Source: Bacteroidales bacterium UBA3389
GTDB taxonomy: Bacteria > Bacteroidota > Bacteroidia > Bacteroidales > P3
Direction: 5' to 3'
Assembly: GCA_002358835.1 (NCBI GenBank)
Contig: DEPP01000135.1
Coordinates: forward strand, 9,817 to 15,835
Length of the DNA stretch: 6,019 nt
Shown here: in pieces, positions 1 through 6,019 of the stretch
Position numbering within the stretch: the first letter of the stretch is position 1
Layout: the number at the start of each line of letters is the position of its first letter
The notes under the pieces: generated by a model
Databases searched by the model: none
Seen by the model: the letters and a program-made list of their open reading frames with translations, nothing else
Told to the model about the DNA's origin: nothing
Made by a program: the position numbers and the translations under genes

Positions 1-53
1 CCATAACCGTAGCCATAGCCATAACGTCCGCCGTATCTGCTACCGTAACCGTA
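1..53 (-). other. Tyr/Gly-rich C-terminal tail of the BY-kinase (autophosphorylation cluster)
   Basis: From codon 783 to the edge the kinase reads as alternating Tyr and Gly codons, with Tyr at 783, 785, 789, 793, 795, 797 and 799 and only Ser, Arg and Gly between them. At DNA level this is a degenerate TAY-GGN repeat. In BY-kinases a C-terminal tyrosine cluster is the site of autophosphorylation between neighbouring subunits, and its phosphorylation state controls assembly of the octamer. That role is inferred here from position and composition. The tail continues past the window, so the total number of tyrosines is unknown. Confidence 0.85.
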
Positions 54-2399
54 CTTTTGCATTGCATTTTCGATTGCATTCATAACAAAGTGTACTTTTA
101 CGTTGCTTCTATCAACCATTTCGGTCAATGAAATCTTCAATACTCCCTTATCAGTTTGACCGCTTCTTACAACGAACAAGTTAATATCGGATTCTTTTGC
201 CAGACATTGAGCATCTGCAATCAGACTCACAGGAGGAGTATCGAGAATGATATAATCGTAATGTTGTCTCAACTTCTTTATCAACTCTCTATTCTTTTCT
301 GAATCCACAAGCTCAGAAGGATTTGGCGGAACCGGTCCTGAAACCAAGACATCCAAGTTATCAAACTCTGTATGTTGGATTATATCCTCATAAGAATGGT
401 GTCCAATCAAATAAGATGTGATACCACGAGAACCATCCACATGGAAAACTTTGTGAAGTTTTGGTTTTCTAAGGTCATATCCGACAATAATCGTTTTCTT
501 TCCACTCAAACTGAATACAGATGCAAAGTTTAACGAGAACAAACTCTTTCCGTCATTAGGTAATGCTGATGTAACAAGTATAACTCGTCCTTCGGTCGCA
601 TTATCATCTTGCAATATATACTTAACATTTGTTCTTATCGAACGGAATGCCTCGGAAATTTGGCTCTTTGGCTTATCCAAAACAACCATTTTGTTATAAT
701 CTTCAAGAATTGCAGGAATATAACCAAGGATTGGTGCATCGGAAATTTTCTCCAAATCATCTTTTCCATTAATCGTATTATTCATAAGAGATACCACGAA
801 AATATATCCTGCCGGCACTAACAACCCTATCAAGAATGCAATTAAGTAATTTGAACTTGTGTTAGGATAAATTTTTATTGCATGTTGTGCTTTGTCTATT
901 ACCTTGTGGTCAGGCAAAGCAGCGTTTCTTGCAATCTCCGCTTCAGCTCTTTTTTGGTATAGAAAACTATATATTTCATCATTAAACTTAAACTGTCTCT
1001 CGATGTTAATCAAATTACGCTGAGTCGTAGGCAATTTATCTATCTCTACCTGCAACAAATTCTGCTGACGTCTCAATTCTTTCTGTGTAATCTCTGAATG
1101 TCTCTTGATTGTACGCAAACTCTCTTGGATTTGCTTTTTAGTAGTCTCTATTTGCAAAGACAATTCCTTCATCTTAGGGCTCTTAGGTGTAAGAGTTGTT
1201 GAAAGTCTTTGACGTTCCAATACCAAGGTTGTAAGAGTGCTTACCAAGTTATTCAAAATTGGATTCTGTATTCCCATAGTTGTAGGAACAGCAACACCTT
1301 CTTCTAAGTCCGCTTTGTTGATATATTCTTCTAAAGCATCGTAATACGCGTTCTGAGTGTAAGCCTCTGCTCTTTTTACTTCCAATTCATTTGTTCGTTG
1401 ATAGATATACTGAGCATCATTCGTTAATGACAAGGTATTATTGACCTTTTGGAATGCCTCTTTTCTGCTTTCGACAAGTGAAAGTGAATCAGCAATAGTT
1501 TCAATTTGCGAATTAACAAAATCAATCGTTGCTACATGCAAATAATTCTTCTCTTCAAATGTTTGATCTATGTAAATCTTACATAGCATATTCACGAAAT
1601 CCTCAGCCTTTTTCTTATTTTCGTGTATGTATTTGATAGATATGATTGAGCTTTCTTTTTTTAATAGTTCTATATTTGTAGCTCGAAATTGATTAGCCAC
1701 CGCATCAAGGTCGTTAATCACAAAGGCATAATCCATTTTAGAGTAGTTAGAATTCCATTTTTCAGGTTCTTTCAAATCTATCTTGAATTTCATTCCGTCT
1801 TTCTCAAACCACTCACCATATTTCAAGGTAAAACTTCTTTGTGGTATGTTTATATTTCCTCCAACTACTACTTGGTCCTCTGCATAATCATAAACGGGAA
1901 CATTGTTCTTTGCTTCATAAGACACGACGCAAGAGTTGTTATTCTTCAATTTTACATCTATTACAACACCTATCGCTTGCGTTTTATACAAATCAAGGGT
2001 TACCTCAAAAGGAGAATCTTTATAAATATCCGCATTCTTGAAGTTGATTTTTTGATAATAAGTTGTATGAAAGCCAAGTGCCTTTACAGTTCTCTTAACC
2101 ATTGCCAAAGATTGAATGGTTCCTATTTCATTTTGAAAATTCACCATTCCTCTTCCGCCCATAAAAGAGCTCACCATATCCATAGAACTTAAAATTTCAT
2201 TATTACTTTTAATCAATAGAGTAGCTTTAGCTTCGTACTTAGGCGTTGAATATTTGGTAATAATGAATGCCGCAACTAGTGCAATTATAATAGAGATTGC
2301 AAACCAATGCCACTTGGAAAGCATTTTGTATAATATCTCCGCAATGTTAATATTCGAAGATTCGTTTATTTCACGTTTATTATTAATATTATTTTCCAC
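1..2399 (-). CDS. Wzz/GNVR chain-length regulator fused to BY-type tyrosine kinase (Wzc-like), 3' end cut by window edge
   Basis: Inner-membrane polysaccharide co-polymerase with autophosphorylating tyrosine kinase, expected to control chain length and export of capsule or exopolysaccharide together with the adjacent OPX lipoprotein. I translated it by hand from GTG at 2399; 799 codons stay open to the left edge. Order seen: Asn-rich cytosolic N-terminus, TM1 about 33-47, Wzz domain, long periplasmic region with predicted coiled coil about 385-465, GNVR-type Pro/Arg motif about 457-468, TM2 about 518-537, then the kinase. Kinase motifs: ExxRxxR at 583-589, Walker A PNDGKS at 614-619 (Lys618), Walker A' VGYDLRKP at 639-646, Walker B IILDTPP ending at 723, and a Tyr/Gly tail from 783. 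GTG is chosen because a stop lies in frame just upstream and the next Met (residue 26) would remove the conserved segment before TM1. It starts 10 bases after the OPX stop, so the two are probably translated from one mRNA. The stop codon lies outside the window. Confidence 0.95.
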   Translation of the reverse strand, partial: MENNINNKREINESSNINIAEILYKMLSKWHWFAISIIIALVAAFIITKYSTPKYEAKATLLIKSNNEILSSMDMVSSFMGGRGMVNFQNEIGTIQSLAMVKRTVKALGFHTTYYQKINFKNADIYKDSPFEVTLDLYKTQAIGVVIDVKLKNNNSCVVSYEAKNNVPVYDYAEDQVVVGGNINIPQRSFTLKYGEWFEKDGMKFKIDLKEPEKWNSNYSKMDYAFVINDLDAVANQFRATNIELLKKESSIISIKYIHENKKKAEDFVNMLCKIYIDQTFEEKNYLHVATIDFVNSQIETIADSLSLVESRKEAFQKVNNTLSLTNDAQYIYQRTNELEVKRAEAYTQNAYYDALEEYINKADLEEGVAVPTTMGIQNPILNNLVSTLTTLVLERQRLSTTLTPKSPKMKELSLQIETTKKQIQESLRTIKRHSEITQKELRRQQNLLQVEIDKLPTTQRNLINIERQFKFNDEIYSFLYQKRAEAEIARNAALPDHKVIDKAQHAIKIYPNTSSNYLIAFLIGLLVPAGYIFVVSLMNNTINGKDDLEKISDAPILGYIPAILEDYNKMVVLDKPKSQISEAFRSIRTNVKYILQDDNATEGRVILVTSALPNDGKSLFSLNFASVFSLSGKKTIIVGYDLRKPKLHKVFHVDGSRGITSYLIGHHSYEDIIQHTEFDNLDVLVSGPVPPNPSELVDSEKNRELIKKLRQHYDYIILDTPPVSLIADAQCLAKESDINLFVVRSGQTDKGVLKISLTEMVDRSNVKVHFVMNAIENAMQKYGYGSRYGGRYGYGYGY

Positions 2400-2409
2400 G
2401 ATATTAAAT

Positions 2410-3231
2410 TTACTTGTTATTTAATGAAAGTACTAATGTAACGAGAGAAATTACTGATGCGATGATTGACAAAGAACTTGTTATTGTTCCCAAAGGCGCA
2501 TTCAAAGTTGAAAGAGATTTAGTACTCTTATTAGGTTGCACGTATACCAAATCACCTGGCTGCAAATAGAATCGCTTGTCTTGAAGTATGCTTGCCTCAC
2601 TCAAATCCAAAGTATAGATGATATCTTCTTTTGAAGTTTTCCTAACAATCTTCACTTTATGTCTATTACCATAGTAAGTTAAATCTCCGGCTGCCGCAAT
2701 CACATCAAAGACATTTACACTTGGCTGATAGAATGTATAGGTTCCAGGACGTGCAACCTCTCCTAAAACAGATACTTTATAATTTACCATCTTGCAAGAA
2801 ACAATTGCTCCTTGCACAAACTCTTCTGCTTTTTCTTTTATCTTCTTTTCAGCCTGTTCAACGGTAAGTCCTTTTACGTAAACTTTACCTATGAGTGGTA
2901 AACCGATCTCTCCATTTTTATCAACTACGAAACCATTCAAGAATAGTCCATTATCATTGGCCATGGCATTGTTTGATGCCGTCCCATTAAACAAAGCATT
3001 CGCTTCATTACCAACTGTAGAAGTTATTTGTATATATAACATATCTTGCTCGGCCAAAATATAATCCGGAGAGTAATTATGTTCATTTTCAGCATAATTG
3101 TACATTATCTCTCCATTTTCATTTTCCATTCCCTGCAGGTATATCAAATTCTTTTGCGAAGTGCACGAAGAAAGGAAAACAACTACCATCACAAACAATG
3201 GTGTCAACTTAAAAAATCTTCTCATAAGCAT
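2410..3231 (-). CDS. Outer-membrane polysaccharide export lipoprotein (OPX/Wza family, Poly_export and SLBB domains)
   Basis: Forms the outer-membrane exit channel for capsule or exopolysaccharide and docks with the Wzz-kinase encoded just downstream. The 273-residue product has a lipoprotein signal: basic start, hydrophobic stretch 11-20, and a lipobox LSSC with Cys23 as the predicted lipidated residue. A Poly_export domain spans about 56-150, including a YILAEQDMLYI-like entry strand. A single SLBB domain follows at about 151-235, with VLGEVARPGTYTF at 155-167 and a PGDLVYV strand at 225-231. The C-terminus (about 246-270) is a hydrophobic helix, probably the membrane-spanning segment. It is shorter than E. 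coli Wza (about 380 residues) because it appears to carry one SLBB repeat, which is usual for Bacteroidota members. Start: ATG at 3231 is used here, but ATG at 3225 (Met3) is equally possible, since neither has a convincing Shine-Dalgarno sequence. A promoter-like element lies just upstream. Confidence 0.95.
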   Translation of the reverse strand: MLMRRFFKLTPLFVMVVVFLSSCTSQKNLIYLQGMENENGEIMYNYAENEHNYSPDYILAEQDMLYIQITSTVGNEANALFNGTASNNAMANDNGLFLNGFVVDKNGEIGLPLIGKVYVKGLTVEQAEKKIKEKAEEFVQGAIVSCKMVNYKVSVLGEVARPGTYTFYQPSVNVFDVIAAAGDLTYYGNRHKVKIVRKTSKEDIIYTLDLSEASILQDKRFYLQPGDLVYVQPNKSTKSLSTLNAPLGTITSSLSIIASVISLVTLVLSLNNK

Positions 3232-3247
3232 CTATTTTTTAATTCTG

Positions 3248-3279
3248 CAAATTTACTATATTTTTTTCAGCCAAACAAA
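3248..3279 (-). promoter_or_regulatory. Bacteroidota-type promoter (-33 TTTG, -7 TAnnTTTG) for the polysaccharide export genes
   Basis: Read on the minus strand, TTTG (3279-3276) is followed after 20 bases by TAAATTTG (3255-3248), which matches the known Bacteroidota primary-sigma consensus TTTG, about 19-21 bases, TAnnTTTG. A second TTTG at 3275-3272 gives a poorer 16-base spacing. It sits in the only gap longer than 11 bases in the window, directly before the OPX gene, which supports a real promoter. Transcription would start near 3242, leaving a leader of only about 11 A-rich bases. The match is by eye, and AT-rich DNA gives chance hits. Confidence 0.65.
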
Positions 3280-3295
3280 GATTTATATTGCTTTT

Positions 3296-4612
3296 CTACA
3301 AACACTCTCCAAACAACGTCGCAGAAGTACAATCAACAATCTTTACTTTTACATAATCTCCAGGCTTGAAATCTTTGCAATCGAAAATTACAACCTTATT
3401 TTGAGACGTTCTTCCAAAGAGTTGTTTATCATTTCTCTTAGATTGTCCTTCCACTAAGACTTCGAATTCTTTTCCGACATCATTTCGATTACTTTGAAGC
3501 GATAATTCTCGTTGCAGTTCAATGATTTCTTCCAATCTTCTGGTCTTTTCTTCGTATGGAATATCGTCCGGATATTTTTTTGCAGCAAGAGTGTTTGAGC
3601 GTTGCGAATAATTGAACATATAAGCCGAATCATAACCGACCCAACGCATCATTTCCAATGTATCATTGTGATCTTCAAGAGTCTCACTGCAAAAACCTGC
3701 AATTATATCTGTTGCAATACCGCAATCCTTTATTGTATTCTTTATCGCAGTTATTTTAGCCATATAATCCTCTCTTGTGTATTTTCTATTCATCAATTGA
3801 AGCATACGGGTACTTCCCGATTGTAAAGGCAGGTGAATAAAATTACAAATATTTTCATACTTGGATATAGTATCTAGAAGCTCTTGAGAAATATCCTTAG
3901 GGTGCGATGTTGAGAAACGAATCCTTAACAAAGGACTCACTTGTGCAACCATAGCCATCAATTTTGCAAAATTGATTTCATCTTCCTTGCCTTTATTCCA
4001 TATATATGAGTTTACATTCTGTCCAAGTAAAGTAACCTCTCTATAACCTTTTGAAAACAAATCTCTTGCTTCAGCAACAATCGTTTGCGGATCGCGACTA
4101 CGTTCTCTGCCTCGAGTATAAGGAACAACACAATAGGAACAGAAGTTTTCGCATCCCCGCATTATCGAAATAAATGCAGTAACGCCATTTGTATCTAGCT
4201 TAACCGGAACAATGTCTGCATAAGTTTCCTCTGTAGAAAGTTCAACCGAAATACCTGCTTGTTTATTTGATTGAGACAAAAGCTCAGGAATATCTCTGTA
4301 AGCATCAGGTCCGACAACCAAATCCACCTTACACTCTTCGACAAGTTGAGTTTGTAATCTCTCGGCCATACAACCCAAAACTCCAATCTTCAACCAATTT
4401 TTCTTTTTTCTTAAACTATCAAATTCAATCAAACGTTTCTTTACTCTCAATTCGGCATTTTCTCTGATTGAACAAGTATTTACAAATATAATATCTGCTT
4501 CATACAAATCGTTTGTCAAATCGTATCCGGCACTCTTTACGATAGATCCGACAACTTCACTGTCGGCCTGATTCATTTGACAACCATAAGTTTCTATATA
4601 TACATTTTTCAT
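3296..4612 (-). CDS. miaB: tRNA-2-methylthio-N6-dimethylallyladenosine synthase MiaB
   Basis: Radical-SAM methylthiotransferase that converts i6A37 to ms2i6A37 in tRNAs reading UNN codons, using two 4Fe-4S clusters. The 438-residue product is full length for the family. The N-terminal UPF0004 domain carries the three cluster cysteines Cys11 (ETYGCQMN), Cys47 (NTCSIRENA) and Cys81 (GVLGCMAER). The radical-SAM CxxxCxxC motif is Cys154, Cys158 and Cys161 (RGCENFCSYC), followed by VPYTRGRERSR. LLGQNVNSY at 195-203 and the HLPLQSGS stretch at 260-267 are typical of MiaB. A TRAM RNA-binding domain occupies about 376-436. The NTCSIR and YTRGRERSR signatures favour MiaB over RimO or MtaB. ATG at 4612 lies 11 bases after the sirtuin stop, with a purine-rich GAGAAG before it, so it is probably co-transcribed with the two genes upstream. 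The GFPGET-type motif reads GFCSET at 306-311. Confidence 0.98.
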   Translation of the reverse strand: MKNVYIETYGCQMNQADSEVVGSIVKSAGYDLTNDLYEADIIFVNTCSIRENAELRVKKRLIEFDSLRKKKNWLKIGVLGCMAERLQTQLVEECKVDLVVGPDAYRDIPELLSQSNKQAGISVELSTEETYADIVPVKLDTNGVTAFISIMRGCENFCSYCVVPYTRGRERSRDPQTIVAEARDLFSKGYREVTLLGQNVNSYIWNKGKEDEINFAKLMAMVAQVSPLLRIRFSTSHPKDISQELLDTISKYENICNFIHLPLQSGSTRMLQLMNRKYTREDYMAKITAIKNTIKDCGIATDIIAGFCSETLEDHNDTLEMMRWVGYDSAYMFNYSQRSNTLAAKKYPDDIPYEEKTRRLEEIIELQRELSLQSNRNDVGKEFEVLVEGQSKRNDKQLFGRTSQNKVVIFDCKDFKPGDYVKVKIVDCTSATLFGECL

Positions 4613-4623
4613 AATCTTCTCAA

Positions 4624-5313
4624 TTATATGTATTTTGAAATAATATCATCGACAACTATTTTCACGCCAACGGATGCCTTTTCTTTTATAAATTCTATTC
4701 CTTTCAGACTTGTATTAGGTTCTTTCGGGTCTACCAAATATTTTACACAAGAAGATTTCGCATAACTCAACAAACCTGCTGCAGGATACACATTCAAGCT
4801 AGTTCCTATTACAATCATTATATCTGCCTGTTCGCACAAACTTATCGCAGGTTCGATATTTGGTACAGCCTCTCCAAACCATACTATAAAAGGTCTCAAC
4901 AACCGACCTTTACTATCAAGCATATCTTCGGTATGTTCCCAAGTTCGCAGATCGATTAGTTCATTCGGATCACTTTCACTTACAAGTTTCTTAACCTCTC
5001 CGTGAAGGTGAAGAACATTTTTGCTTCCTGCTCTCTCGTGTAAGTCATCTATATTTTGGGTTACAACATCAACATGGAACGATTCTTCCAATCTGACCAA
5101 TTGTTTATGTCCTTCGTTCGGCAAGGCATCAAAAACAGCCTTTCTTCTTTGATTATAAAACTCTCTTACCAAGGAAGGATTCCGCAACCACGCATCATAG
5201 GTAGCAACATCTTCAACTCTGTGATTTTCCCATAAACCATCAGAATCACGAAACGTTTGTATCCCACTCTCTGCACTGATTCCAGCTCCTGTCAATACTA
5301 CAATCCTTTTCAT
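4624..5313 (-). CDS. cobB: Sir2-family NAD-dependent protein deacylase (sirtuin, CobB-like, lacking zinc cysteines)
   Basis: Cytosolic sirtuin that removes acetyl or longer acyl groups from lysines while consuming NAD+. It has 229 residues, essentially the catalytic core alone. NAD-binding motifs are GAGIS at 9-13, the FRDSDGLW loop at 21-28, TQNIDDLHERAG at 85-96 and GTS at 170-172. His104 in HLHGE (102-106) is the catalytic base, and VWFGE lies at 144-148. Tyr53 and Arg56 in EFYNQRR match the class III (SIRT5/CobB) pair that binds succinyl or malonyl lysine, so desuccinylase activity is plausible. The four zinc-binding cysteines expected between HGE and the FGE segment are absent: the only cysteines are 160 and 189. 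I recall the same absence in other Bacteroidota sirtuins. ATG at 5313 lies 6 bases after the upstream stop, and miaB follows after 11 bases. Confidence 0.95.
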   Translation of the reverse strand: MKRIVVLTGAGISAESGIQTFRDSDGLWENHRVEDVATYDAWLRNPSLVREFYNQRRKAVFDALPNEGHKQLVRLEESFHVDVVTQNIDDLHERAGSKNVLHLHGEVKKLVSESDPNELIDLRTWEHTEDMLDSKGRLLRPFIVWFGEAVPNIEPAISLCEQADIMIVIGTSLNVYPAAGLLSYAKSSCVKYLVDPKEPNTSLKGIEFIKEKASVGVKIVVDDIISKYI

Positions 5314-5319
5314 AATGTC

Positions 5320-6019
5320 TTATTTCTCTTTACTATGATAAGATATTATTTTGTTACTTAGCAAATCGTATATCTCGCGCTCATCTTTCCCAAGCATTTC
5401 TTTATGTTGCCGCATGATTTCTTTCTCATTTCTCACCGCCGGACCTGTTTGTACATCGAACGGATTGAATTGTTTGACTTTATCAATCGTCATATCAATA
5501 AGCGGAAACAATATATCGAACGGAATTTTCTCTTTTTCCAATATACTTCTTGCTATCCCAAACAAATGATTCGTAAAATTATTACAGAAAACAGCCGCTA
5601 TATGCAGACTTTTTCTTTGTTTGTCGGATAATTCACAAGTAACGGATGACAATTCTTTTGCGACACTTCCAAGCAATGCTCGAACCCTTTCATTATTTCC
5701 GTAGGTGCATAACGTAACTTTATCAAAATCGGTTTCCTTGTTTTTTTTCAGACTCTGCAAAGGATATAAACTGCCATAATTCTCTGTAGCCACAGCAAGG
5801 CAATCTGTTGACATAAACCCAGAAGTATGAACCAAAATACCTTTCATTCCTTTTAGTTTATTCACAACTTCTTCTATCGCCTCATCTTTCACTGCGATTA
5901 TAACCAAATCTGCATCTATACAACAAGATACATCATTCCTTGCAGAGATATTAACACACGAAAATCCTCTCTCTTTGAAACGTCGCTCATAATGCCACGC
6001 CACGTTTCCCGTTCCCAAT
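5320..6019 (-). CDS. Rossmann-like/DUF2520 domain protein, 5' end outside window
   Basis: Putative NAD(P)-binding protein of the Rossmann-like plus DUF2520 family (Pfam PF10727/PF10728 type), distantly related to F420-dependent NADP reductases and 6-phosphogluconate-type dehydrogenases. The substrate is unknown. About 233 codons are visible. The first residues, LGTGNVAWH, are the nucleotide-binding GxGxxA loop, which normally sits about 5-10 residues after the start, so the true start is probably just beyond the right edge. The TTG at 6018 is not a credible start. Family signatures in visible-residue numbering are VHTSG at 63-67, YGSLYPLQSLKKN at 81-93, AAVFCNNFTNHLF at 141-153 and QTGPAVRNE at 190-198. 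The C-terminal half is helical and would form the dimer or substrate-binding lid. Only 6 bases separate it from the sirtuin, indicating one transcript. Confidence 0.9.
   Translation of the reverse strand, partial: LGTGNVAWHYERRFKERGFSCVNISARNDVSCCIDADLVIIAVKDEAIEEVVNKLKGMKGILVHTSGFMSTDCLAVATENYGSLYPLQSLKKNKETDFDKVTLCTYGNNERVRALLGSVAKELSSVTCELSDKQRKSLHIAAVFCNNFTNHLFGIARSILEKEKIPFDILFPLIDMTIDKVKQFNPFDVQTGPAVRNEKEIMRQHKEMLGKDEREIYDLLSNKIISYHSKEK

Noticed and set aside
609..821. 70-residue plus-strand reading frame
   Set aside because: It lies wholly antisense inside the BY-kinase gene, whose frame is unbroken and full of family motifs. The translation has no recognisable domain.
1689..2192. 167-residue plus-strand reading frame
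   Set aside because: It is antisense to the Wzz domain of the kinase. Its Ile/His/Tyr-rich composition is that of a shadow frame in AT-rich DNA, and no family is recognised.
3232..3295. Rho-independent terminator after miaB
   Set aside because: The gap has A and T runs, but I found no GC-rich inverted repeat next to a T run on the minus strand.
3046..3457. Plus-strand frames spanning the OPX start and miaB end
   Set aside because: They overlap two convincing genes and the promoter gap on the other strand, and their composition is low-complexity Phe/Ile/Tyr/Ser.
6016..6018. TTG as the start codon of the DUF2520 gene
   Set aside because: It falls immediately before the GxGxxA loop and would remove the first beta strand of the Rossmann fold. 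The gene is better read as cut by the window edge.

Overview
This window looks like part of a low-GC Bacteroidota chromosome, most likely order Bacteroidales. The main signs are a compact lipoprotein polysaccharide-export protein followed by a fused Wzz/tyrosine-kinase protein, a sirtuin without zinc cysteines, a DUF2520 protein and a promoter of the Bacteroidota TTTG/TAnnTTTG type. A genus cannot be named from the sequence alone. All five genes lie on the minus strand and are read from the right edge to the left edge. Coding density is very high, and the longest gap is 64 bases.

Right half (6019 to 3296, read leftward): the 3' part of a Rossmann-fold/DUF2520 protein (start outside the window), an NAD-dependent sirtuin deacylase, and the tRNA methylthiotransferase MiaB. 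The gaps are 6 and 11 bases, so the three are probably co-transcribed. They look like housekeeping genes that share a transcript without an obvious common pathway.

Left half (3295 to 1, read leftward): a 64-base gap holds a good match to a Bacteroidota sigma-factor promoter. It is followed by an outer-membrane polysaccharide export lipoprotein (Wza/OPX family) and, 10 bases later, a large Wzz-type chain-length regulator fused to a bacterial tyrosine kinase (BY-kinase, Wzc-like). The kinase starts with GTG and runs off the left edge inside its Tyr/Gly-rich tail. These two proteins would form the trans-envelope export and chain-length machinery for a capsule or exopolysaccharide. The glycosyltransferase genes would be expected further left, outside the window.

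I found no RNA genes, mobile elements, CRISPR arrays or recognisable terminators. I also see no clearly undescribed system. The points most worth a second look are the zinc-less sirtuin, the altered Walker A' motif and Tyr/Gly tail of the kinase, and the promoter with a very short leader.
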